From assembly GCA_002708465.1 (NCBI GenBank), contig PAOC01000114.1:8647-14872 (forward strand): a DNA stretch of 6,226 nucleotides. The letters are read 5' to 3'. This DNA comes from Planctomycetota bacterium (lineage in GTDB: Bacteria; Planctomycetota; UBA8108). Shown here piece after piece: positions 1 through 5,155 of the stretch. The notes beneath the pieces are model-generated. The model was not told where the DNA came from and made no database searches. It saw nothing but the letters and a program-made list of their open reading frames with translations. The position numbers were made by a program, and so were the translations under genes. Numbering within the stretch: position 1 is the stretch's first letter; each line of letters opens with the position of its first letter.

Positions 1-252
1 CTCGGCGCCGAGACTGAGACCGCCATCTTCAACCTCGGCACCATCGATTCCATCTATGTCACCCTGCGAGATGGCGACCACCGATCTCTGGGCATTCCTG
101 TTCTGCTGCAACCTGTTGTACTGATCAATCAGCTGCTCATTCGCCCTCTCGTCCTGGTACAGCTGTACCTTGAGCTTCTCGTAGGAAACACAACCGGCCA
201 TGAGGGGAAGAAACAGGGCAGCGGCCATCAAACGCAGCACGGGACTGCTCAT
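1..252 (-). CDS. OmpA-like outer-membrane lipoprotein, N-terminal part (C-terminus beyond window edge)
   Basis: This is the first 84 codons of a lipoprotein gene that runs off the left edge. The start is an ATG at 252, preceded by purine-rich Shine-Dalgarno matches (AGAGGGA and GGAG) within about 15 bases. Residues 1-21 form a type II signal peptide ending in the lipobox L-M-A-G-C, so Cys21 should be lipidated. Val at +2 does not match the inner-membrane retention signal (Asp), which suggests outer-membrane sorting. Residues 25-55 look coiled-coil-like and include LIDQYNRL, also found in the upstream lipoprotein. Near the window edge, EVEDGGLSLG matches KIEEGGISLG, the lead-in to the OmpA domain of that neighbour. 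A C-terminal OmpA domain is therefore expected but not visible. The gene starts 40 bp after the stop of its paralogue, so co-transcription is likely. Lipoprotein and paralogy calls are firm; the OmpA domain is inferred. Confidence 0.85.
   Translation of the reverse strand, partial: MSSPVLRLMAAALFLPLMAGCVSYEKLKVQLYQDERANEQLIDQYNRLQQNRNAQRSVVAISQGDIDGIDGAEVEDGGLSLGAE
108..126. repeat. 19-bp copy shared by the two lipoprotein genes
   Basis: This stretch is identical to 835-853 and lies at the matching place in each lipoprotein gene, coding for the DQYNRL part of the coiled region. It reflects descent of the two genes from one ancestor, or gene conversion between them, and not a mobile repeat. 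Confidence 0.75.
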
Positions 253-292
253 GACTCCATTCCCTCTTCGACAAAAACTCAGCCTAAGGAAC

Positions 293-988
293 TTACTGAA
301 TCCTCTGAGCAAGACGGAAGACGACACGCCGGTTATCCCGTCGCCCTTCCTTCGTGCTTGCCGTATCAGGATTGAGCGGCTTGCTCATTCCATAGCTGAA
401 AATGGTGACCCGTCCCTCGGGAACACCATGCTTCAGGTTGAGGTATTTGAAGACATTCGTCGCCCTCTCAAAACCAAGCTTGAGATTGTACTCATAAAGC
501 TTCTTGGTCTGCTTGAGAGGCTCGTTGTCTGTATGGCCCTCGATGATGATGTTGTAATCGGCGTACTTGCCCTTGAGGCTCCCAGCGAGCTGGTCCAGAG
601 CGGGGAAATGCGCCGTCTTCTTCAGGCTGGCCATTCCTGAGTTGAACAGCAGGCCCGAACCCAGGCTGATGCCGCCTTCCTCGATCTTCGCTCCATCGGG
701 AAGATCCTCTTTGGCAAAGCTGGTGCCTTCCTGGTCTTTAAGCTGCTCACGCAAAGCGGCAAGCTGGGCCAGGGCGGCCTTATGCTCTTCCTCTGAGATG
801 GTCCCATCAGCGGCCTGTCGATTCGTTTTGACCAGCAACCTGTTGTACTGATCGATCAACTGCCGATTCGCCTGCTCAGCAAGCTCGAGCTCCCCTTTGA
901 GCCTGTTGTATTCGCCGTACGAAACGCAACCGACCAACAACGGCAACACACAAACCACAACCAACCCGCGTACCACGAGTCTCCTCAT
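293..988 (-). CDS. OmpA/MotB-domain peptidoglycan-binding lipoprotein
   Basis: This complete 231-residue protein starts at ATG 988 behind an AAGGGAAG ribosome-binding site. A type II signal peptide covers residues 1-20, with lipobox L-V-G-C and lipidated Cys21; Val at +2 suggests outer-membrane targeting. Residues 25-90 are polar and helical, probably a coiled-coil stalk. Residues about 105-231 form an OmpA C-terminal domain, which in this family binds meso-diaminopimelate of peptidoglycan. Seen motifs are the β-strand IIIEGHTDNEP (148-157), helix motif LGFERATNVFKYL (171-183) and RRDNRRVVF (216-224). Asp154 and Arg175 correspond to the ligand-binding pair D271 and R286 of E. coli OmpA. The likely role is to tether the outer membrane to the cell wall. 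Pal is the best-known protein of this design, but the long coiled region and MotB-like GHTDN-P motif make true Pal orthology uncertain, and no tol genes are visible. A paralogue follows 40 bp downstream. Confidence 0.93.
   Translation of the reverse strand: MRRLVVRGLVVVCVLPLLVGCVSYGEYNRLKGELELAEQANRQLIDQYNRLLVKTNRQAADGTISEEEHKAALAQLAALREQLKDQEGTSFAKEDLPDGAKIEEGGISLGSGLLFNSGMASLKKTAHFPALDQLAGSLKGKYADYNIIIEGHTDNEPLKQTKKLYEYNLKLGFERATNVFKYLNLKHGVPEGRVTIFSYGMSKPLNPDTASTKEGRRDNRRVVFRLAQRIQ
835..853. repeat. 19-bp copy shared by the two lipoprotein genes
   Basis: This is the second copy of the 19-bp identity at 108-126, in the same frame and orientation within the complete OmpA-like lipoprotein. 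The flanks diverge on both sides at DNA level, although the protein similarity continues. Confidence 0.75.
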
Positions 989-1177
989 GACATCACTTCC
1001 CTTCTGTTCTCTTCACCTTCTTAACGCTTGAACGCCGTCCTATACGGTGGATCGCACCCTGCCGGAAAACCGGGTGAGTCCCAAGGTTCACTCTTGTTTG
1101 AGAGATATATAACAGGTTGCCGATAACAAGAAAAGAGCTTTTATCGGTACTTATTCGCCTGCTGAAGTGAGCCATAA
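989..1177 (-). promoter_or_regulatory. Leader and probable promoter region of the lipoprotein pair, with three inverted repeats
   Basis: This 189-bp gap lies between a terminator and the first lipoprotein, so a promoter for the lipoprotein pair should be here. An AT-rich TATATAT at 1104-1110 could serve as a -10 element, but I found no convincing -35, so the promoter is not placed. Three dyads are visible. The first is a 7-bp perfect repeat CCGATAA/TTATCGG at 1120-1126 and 1141-1147 with a 14-base spacer; it could be an operator. The second is a GC-rich hairpin at 1055-1076 (CAC plus CCGG, TTTT loop, CCGG plus GTG, with a four-base bulge). The third is a short hairpin at 1035-1047 (CCGT/ACGG). 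If transcription starts near 1098, the last two fall in an untranslated leader of about 110 bases. I do not recognise a known riboswitch class. Confidence 0.4.
1120..1147. repeat. 7-bp inverted repeat CCGATAA-N14-TTATCGG
   Basis: The two arms are perfectly complementary and flank a 14-base purine-rich spacer containing AAAAGAGCTTTT, itself nearly palindromic. The dyad sits between the upstream terminator and the AT-rich TATATAT stretch, a place suited to a regulator-binding site for the lipoprotein promoter. It could instead be a chance hairpin; no protein partner can be named. Confidence 0.35.
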
Positions 1178-1217
1178 AAGAAGGGCTGCCTCGCATTTAT
1201 GCGCAGCAGCCCTTCTT
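1178..1217 (-). terminator. Strong rho-independent terminator after the HTH membrane protein gene
   Basis: A perfect 12-bp stem (1178-1189 with 1206-1217, arms AAGAAGGGCTGC and its complement) continues after a two-by-two internal loop into a further 5-bp stem (1192-1196 with 1199-1203). Read on the minus strand the stem is followed by TTTTATGG counting its last base, a short U-tract. It begins 71 bp after the stop codon at 1289. On the plus strand a run of five T follows after seven bases, so the hairpin may also work in that direction, though no plus-strand gene is seen. It separates the HTH gene from the lipoprotein pair as transcription units. Confidence 0.85.
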
Positions 1218-1288
1218 GGCAGTCTTTTTAAGGCCCTGGCTGCGTTTTTTGCCGCCACAGGCCGCTCAATATCGTTCGAATACGGAAA

Positions 1289-2086
1289 TTACTTTCTAAA
1301 CATCTCCGCGATGCCGTGAACCATCTCCGTGAAATAGCCGCCATACTCATCAATCCAGTCCTGGGAATGACGATGCTGGGCTTCCACAAAATCTCCACGT
1401 CCGACCGTCAGACCTTCGTTGTGCACGGTGCCCAGAAGGACAGCCAGGGGAATCAGCAGAGCGAGGCCGGCAAAGGACAGCAGAACGGTCCAGGGCGCAT
1501 GACTCTTGCGCCGCTTCATCTGCATGACGCGAGCTCCGCCGCCGCGAAGAAGGGAACCTTCCTCGGTCGGATCGAGAAGCGTATCCTCCGTCGTATCAAG
1601 CTCGAAGGTGTCGGCATCATCGTCGCCGAGGTCCAGGATGTCGGTGTCGAGAAGCGTTTCGTCTCCGAGACTATCCTCTCCTGAATCATCCGAACCAGGG
1701 ATCGGCGTGGTACCTTCGCTGTCATCGTCGTTGAGAAGGCTCTCGACATCGAGAACGGTCTCATCTCCGATCGACGCGTCATCATCCTCGGCCGCGATAT
1801 CAGGAAGATCCGAAGCGGCGTCCTCATCAGCCGCATCGTCACCGCCAGAGAGATCTATACCGAAATCGATCTCGTCATCGTCATCGTCAAGGAGATTGAG
1901 ATCATCATCGGAAAGAATGATCTCGGCCTCACCCTGATTCTTGTAATTGTCAATCGCCTCTTTCTTAAAGAGGAGACTGTCTCCATCCTTCGTACTGGCG
2001 ATCTCGCCGGAAGCGACCAGCTTCTCGAGCTCCCCTTCGGAGATACCGAGTTCTCTGGCGGCCTCTTCAAAGCTCATTTCACTCAC
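1289..2086 (-). CDS. Membrane-anchored helix-turn-helix protein with long acidic linker, function unknown
   Basis: This 265-residue protein has three parts. Residues 5-50 resemble the excisionase/MerR-like helix-turn-helix (HTH_17 type): SFEEAARELGISEGELEKLV, then a wing-like segment ending LLFKKEAIDNY. Residues about 53-180 are extremely acidic and low in complexity, with DDDDDE runs and three copies of (D/E)(D/E)T(V/L)LD at 108-113, 142-147 and 167-172. Residues 199-220 form one hydrophobic helix preceded by the basic KRRK (191-194), so the positive-inside rule puts the HTH and linker in the cytoplasm and about 45 C-terminal residues outside. The start is taken as GTG at 2086 because GAGG lies nine bases upstream; an in-frame ATG at 2077 has no good Shine-Dalgarno. 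The gene follows the small unknown protein by 65 bp and ends before a strong terminator. It could be a membrane-tethered regulator or a scaffold; the fold is likely, the role unknown. Confidence 0.88.
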   Translation of the reverse strand: MSEMSFEEAARELGISEGELEKLVASGEIASTKDGDSLLFKKEAIDNYKNQGEAEIILSDDDLNLLDDDDDEIDFGIDLSGGDDAADEDAASDLPDIAAEDDDASIGDETVLDVESLLNDDDSEGTTPIPGSDDSGEDSLGDETLLDTDILDLGDDDADTFELDTTEDTLLDPTEEGSLLRGGGARVMQMKRRKSHAPWTVLLSFAGLALLIPLAVLLGTVHNEGLTVGRGDFVEAQHRHSQDWIDEYGGYFTEMVHGIAEMFRK

Positions 2087-2095
2087 TTTACAGAA

Positions 2096-2099
2096 CCTC
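2096..2099 (-). promoter_or_regulatory. Ribosome-binding site that decides the GTG start of the HTH protein
   Basis: On the minus strand GAGG is followed by nine bases and then GTG at 2086. The alternative ATG at 2077 would be 18 bases from this motif and has only a weak GTGAG match nearby. The choice changes the protein by three residues only. Confidence 0.6.
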
Positions 2100-2151
2100 G
2101 CTCATTTCCTCGTTTATTTCAGACTCAGACACTTCACTTACTTTAAGTACG

Positions 2152-2523
2152 TTATTTCTTACCCCGACCACCCTGCTGCTTCAAGATAGCATCCTTGACC
2201 GCCTTCACTGACAGCTTCCCACTTTTAGGAGTCAGCTCCTCAGGCTTCATGTCCCAGGTAATCTCACGGACACCCATGAATTCTACTCCCCTGCTCTTGA
2301 CGGTATAAGCCTCAAGTTTCCTCGTAGCAACCTCCAGGACAAAAAGCATGTTGGCATTGCCGCTCTGCGACATGCCGGTCGCCAGGACGTAATTGCCCTG
2401 GGTATTTCCTACCGCCTGACCAAAGGCCGGCATAAAGGCAGGACGATTCATCTGCTGAACGACATTCACAGCCAAAAGAGTTGCGCAAATGGCCAACATT
2501 GCCACGGTGATGTTCTGACGCAT
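2152..2523 (-). CDS. Small membrane-anchored or exported protein of unknown function
   Basis: This complete 123-residue protein starts at ATG 2523, seven bases after GGGGGT. Residues 5-22 (ITVAMLAICATLLAVNVV) form one hydrophobic segment after a short basic N-terminus. It can be an uncleaved anchor or a signal peptide; no clear cleavage site or lipobox is seen. The segment NYVLATGMSQSGNANMLFVL (44-63) and the following KLEAYTV look like alternating β-strands, then comes REITWDMKPEEL (86-97) and a basic, glycine-rich tail ending GGRGKK. I do not recognise a named family. The strand pattern recalls small uncharacterised planctomycete-type proteins in which an ATG and a VLD-type strand precede a short Y-containing strand, but this is an impression. 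The HTH membrane protein follows 65 bp downstream on the same strand with no terminator seen between them, so the two may be co-transcribed and act at the same membrane. Confidence 0.8.
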   Translation of the reverse strand: MRQNITVAMLAICATLLAVNVVQQMNRPAFMPAFGQAVGNTQGNYVLATGMSQSGNANMLFVLEVATRKLEAYTVKSRGVEFMGVREITWDMKPEELTPKSGKLSVKAVKDAILKQQGGRGKK

Positions 2524-2533
2524 CGATAAACCC

Positions 2534-2581
2534 CCAATTTCCTTTCCTAATTGGAATTACCAAGCTTATCCCGGCAATTCC
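2534..2581 (-). promoter_or_regulatory. Overlapping hairpins in the leader of the small unknown gene
   Basis: On the minus strand GGAATT (2581-2576) can pair with AATTCC (2558-2553), and CCAATT (2554-2549) can pair with AATTGG (2539-2534). The two 6-bp stems share bases 2553-2554, so they compete at their edge. The loop of the second stem is AGGAAAGGA, which resembles a ribosome-binding site, and its 3' arm runs directly into the GGGGGT before the ATG at 2523. This could modulate translation. The stems are short and AT-rich, so chance is a fair alternative. Confidence 0.25.
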
Positions 2582-2741
2582 TACCAATCATAACCCCCGA
2601 GCGAAACCAGCCTCGGGACCCCACCCTCGACGATTGGCAACTCCTTATAAAACTCTATTCGGCAATACCGAAAGCGAGGCACACTCTTTACTTGAGCACG
2701 CTGAGTCGTTACCGGAAGAAAGCGGGGGGAAAACCTCGATA

Positions 2742-2758
2742 AACCCTTCAAAAGGGCT
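2742..2758 (-). terminator. Weak candidate terminator of the dnaA-recG transcript
   Basis: On the minus strand the sequence forms a 5-bp CCCTT/AAGGG core with a TTG loop, extended by a G·U and an A-U pair, and is followed by only TTT before ATCG. It lies about 130 bp after the recG stop. The stem is short and the U-tract poor, so termination here is uncertain; no better hairpin was found closer to recG. Confidence 0.25.
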
Positions 2759-2787
2759 ATTCAGTTCTGACAGTTCATCTTAGCACA

Positions 2788-2825
2788 CCGATTATTGACC
2801 AACCAAGTGAAAGTTAACCTATCGG
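2788..2825 (-). other. Strand-specific hairpin downstream of recG
   Basis: On the minus strand CCGAT (2825-2821) pairs with ATCGG (2792-2788), and GGTTAAC (2819-2813) pairs with GTTGGTC (2803-2797) using three G·U wobbles, with a small asymmetric internal loop and a nine-base apical loop. On the plus strand the wobbles become A/C mismatches, so the full fold exists only in minus-strand RNA, the direction of recG transcription. It may be a 3'-UTR structure; it has no U-tract. Confidence 0.25.
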
Positions 2826-2890
2826 AATGCTCATATAGAAGAATAACACCTAACAGCAAACCAACCAGTCCATTGAGGGCTCTTTTTTGC

Positions 2891-5116
2891 TTAATCCAGG
2901 CCCATAATCGCTTCCTCGGGCGATTCTTCAAGTCCCATCATTTTTCCCCAACGCCCCATAAAAGCAGCGCTTTCCGGACGTTCCCAGAAGTCATCAGCCA
3001 GTGTTCGGACCTTCATAAATGCATCTATGTCGCGAAGGGGGTTACCCAGGCCTCCCAGCGGAATTCCCGACTGGCGAATTCCCAGGTAATCTCCGGGACC
3101 TCGCAGGCGAAGGTCCTCCTCGGCCAGTTCAAAACCATCGTCGGTACTGGAGAAGATATCGAGCCGTTTCAGAGCCTCCTCAGCGCAACCTTCAAGGCTC
3201 ACGAGGCAATAGCCCCGGCAGCTTCCGCGACCGACCCTGCCGCGCAGTTGATGGAGTTGGGCCAACCCAAAACGTCCGGCATTTTCTATATAGAGGATTG
3301 TCGCATTCGGAACATCGATTCCGACCTCGATAACCGAGGTTGCAACCAGGATCTGCGTCTGCCCTTTGCGGAAATTTTCAAGAGCCTCGTCCTTCTCCTC
3401 GCTGCTCAACCTTCCGTGTACAAGACCGACCCGGTATTCGGGAAAGACCTCCGAGGCCAGGTGCTCGCGCCCCGCCACCGCCGCGGGCAGATCAAGCTTC
3501 TCCGACTCCTCAACAAGCGGATAAACAAAAAAAGCCTGCCGGCCCGCCTGCAGTTCCTTGCGAACGAATTCGAGTGAGTCCGCTTTTTTTTCCGGACTGA
3601 CAAGGTGGGTCTGAACCGGCTGGCGGCCCGGCGGACGCTCCTTGATAGTTGACAGCTCCAGGTCTCCGTAAACAGTCATGCTGAGAGACCTGGGGATCGG
3701 GGTGGCCGTCATGACGAGGATGTGAGGCTCCCGTCCCTTATTGCGCAGCTTCGACCGCTCCGCGACTCCAAAACGATGCTGCTCATCGATGATGGCCAGC
3801 CCGAGATCTTTCATGACAACCGGCTTCTGGACCAGCGCATGGGTCCCCACCACGATGTGTATTTTTCCTTCTGCAAGATCATCGAGAAGCTCGCGTCGCT
3901 GAGCTGCCTTGACCGCTCCCGTCAGCAGCTCGACCCTGACCGCTGGATGGCCGGCCAGGTATTTTCGAATCGTCGAATAGTGCTGCTGCGCCAGCACCTC
4001 GGTTGGAGCCATGATCGCGCCCTGGCGGCCATTTCGAACGGCGACCAGCAGAGCGTAAAGCGCCACTGCGGTTTTGCCTGTCCCCACATCTCCCTGCAGC
4101 AGCCGGTACATCGGCCGCCCCGACTCCAGATCTTCACGGAGCTCTGAAACGACCTTGTCCTGGTCCCCGGTAAATCTAAACGGAAAGATCGACCTGATCT
4201 TCTCATCGAGAGAGTCGCTGGTTTCAAGGGGCTCGGTCTCGCATTCGCGAAACTGCTGGCCTCTGAGCCAGAGCCTGGTCGCGAAAGCGAATCTCTCCTC
4301 GAAGGCAAGGCGGGCGCGGGCGCTGTCCCGGCAGATCTCCCAATACTCACGGGCGTCCAATTCCAGCGGCCCATCCTCATCCGCTGCGCCAGCCGGGGCA
4401 TCCGGCGGGAAATGGATCCACTGGCAGGCCTCTGCCAATCCGGGCTCCAGGTCGCTATCGGACAGGATTCCTTTCTCTCTCAGGCTTCCTTCATCCAGGA
4501 AAAAATCAAAGGGCGTCTCATCGACTCCTGGAAAGCCATCCCCGGTTCGGCCGGCGTGGAGATCTTCAAGAGCGCCAGCCACCAGGCGGCGAAGATGCCG
4601 CTGGGAGAGCCCCTTCTTGAGGGGGTAAATCGGCACCACCCTGTTCAGGTCGATACTGTTCTCGATATTTTCGCCATCTACCCCGCTCGCCACCACCTCG
4701 AATTCGGGAGAGACGATCTGCAGGCGTTTCGAATGTTCACCCACCTTCCCGAACACACAGAGAAAATCGCCCGGGTGGAGACTCTTTTCAAGATAGGGCT
4801 GGTTGAACCAGACCAGGTCCAGGTCTCCACTGTCATCGCGAAGGGTCGCCGTAAGCATGTGTCTCCTCGGCCCCAGCCGGCGGCCGCGGCATCTCTCCAA
4901 CTGCCCGGTCAGGACCACCTGCTCTCCTGCCAGGGAAGACTCGATGGTCTTCGCGTTCCTGCGATCCTGGTACCGCCGGGGATAATGGCGGAGCAGGTCG
5001 CCGGGGGAAAAAATCCCCAGGCGATTCAGCGCGTCAGCTCTCGCCCTGCTGACACCCGGCAAGGCGAGGAGAGACTCCTGCGCCGCCGCATCCAGTTCAT
5101 TATTCCGCTCTGCCAT
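2891..5116 (-). CDS. recG: ATP-dependent DNA helicase RecG
   Basis: RecG is a monomeric superfamily 2 helicase that reverses stalled replication forks and moves Holliday junctions. This copy is complete at 741 residues, slightly longer than the 693 of E. coli. Residues 1-60 carry a helix-hairpin-helix-like segment (LPGVSRARADALNRLGI), and about 60-150 form the OB-fold wedge that splits the fork. Helicase motifs are all present: GDVGTGKT (342-349, Walker A), APTEVLA (370-376), GTHALVQ (424-430), DEQH (444-447, Walker B), TATPIPRS (470-477), VHGRLS (566-571), ATSVIEVGIDVP (592-603) and QLRGRVGRG (623-631). The following GFELAEEDLRLRGPGDYLG with RQSG (661-684) matches the TRG translocation hairpin. 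Extra length lies mainly around 236-262 between wedge and helicase, with an acidic patch. The ATG start at 5116 has only a weak Shine-Dalgarno. The gene begins 39 bp after dnaA, so it may be translated from the dnaA transcript. Confidence 0.98.
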   Translation of the reverse strand: MAERNNELDAAAQESLLALPGVSRARADALNRLGIFSPGDLLRHYPRRYQDRRNAKTIESSLAGEQVVLTGQLERCRGRRLGPRRHMLTATLRDDSGDLDLVWFNQPYLEKSLHPGDFLCVFGKVGEHSKRLQIVSPEFEVVASGVDGENIENSIDLNRVVPIYPLKKGLSQRHLRRLVAGALEDLHAGRTGDGFPGVDETPFDFFLDEGSLREKGILSDSDLEPGLAEACQWIHFPPDAPAGAADEDGPLELDAREYWEICRDSARARLAFEERFAFATRLWLRGQQFRECETEPLETSDSLDEKIRSIFPFRFTGDQDKVVSELREDLESGRPMYRLLQGDVGTGKTAVALYALLVAVRNGRQGAIMAPTEVLAQQHYSTIRKYLAGHPAVRVELLTGAVKAAQRRELLDDLAEGKIHIVVGTHALVQKPVVMKDLGLAIIDEQHRFGVAERSKLRNKGREPHILVMTATPIPRSLSMTVYGDLELSTIKERPPGRQPVQTHLVSPEKKADSLEFVRKELQAGRQAFFVYPLVEESEKLDLPAAVAGREHLASEVFPEYRVGLVHGRLSSEEKDEALENFRKGQTQILVATSVIEVGIDVPNATILYIENAGRFGLAQLHQLRGRVGRGSCRGYCLVSLEGCAEEALKRLDIFSSTDDGFELAEEDLRLRGPGDYLGIRQSGIPLGGLGNPLRDIDAFMKVRTLADDFWERPESAAFMGRWGKMMGLEESPEEAIMGLD

Positions 5117-5155
5117 GAGTATGGGCCCAATCGTTAGCCGGACGGGCGAAGATAC

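Larger units (their letters stand above)
2524..2890. other. 367-bp non-coding gap between recG and the small unknown gene
   Basis: I see no gene here on either strand; a 63-codon plus-strand frame at 2551-2742 uses a TTG start and has no support. Reading the minus strand from recG, the gap holds a hairpin at 2788-2825, a hairpin CCCTT-TTG-AAGGG at 2744-2756, a small dyad TTCGG/CCGAA near 2659-2673, a CCCGAG/CTCGGG hairpin at 2596-2617 and the competing stems at 2534-2581. Two copies of CCAACCA occur at 2799-2805 and 2861-2867. A promoter for the small unknown gene is expected here, but no pair of -35 and -10 boxes is convincing. Confidence 0.5.

Noticed and set aside
989..1177. Cyclic-di-GMP (GEMM) riboswitch before the lipoprotein pair
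   Set aside because: The hairpins suggested it, but the conserved GEMM core segments (GGGCAAACC-like and GACGCAAAGCC-like) are absent.
993..1196. Minus-strand frame of 67 codons upstream of the OmpA-like lipoprotein
   Set aside because: It begins inside the terminator hairpin and covers the leader; no domain or hydrophobic pattern supports it.
1506..1937. Serine-rich plus-strand frame of 143 codons
   Set aside because: It is the antisense image of the GAC/GAT-rich acidic linker of the HTH protein, which explains the serine and arginine excess.
2560..2590. Sigma-70 promoter TTATGA-N17-GATAAG upstream of the small unknown gene
   Set aside because: Only three of six and four of six bases match the consensus boxes, which is common by chance in this AT-rich stretch.
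2551..2742. Plus-strand frame of 63 codons in the recG-downstream gap
   Set aside because: It needs a TTG start, has no ribosome-binding site, and its composition resembles no known protein; it lies among hairpins that suggest non-coding DNA.
2795..5137. Long plus-strand frames, up to 260 codons, opposite recG
   Set aside because: recG is complete and motif-perfect on the minus strand, so these are antisense shadows.
5117..5155. Replication origin or DnaA boxes near dnaA
   Set aside because: No TTATCCACA or close match was found here or in the other gaps, and the 39-bp spacer is too short for an origin.
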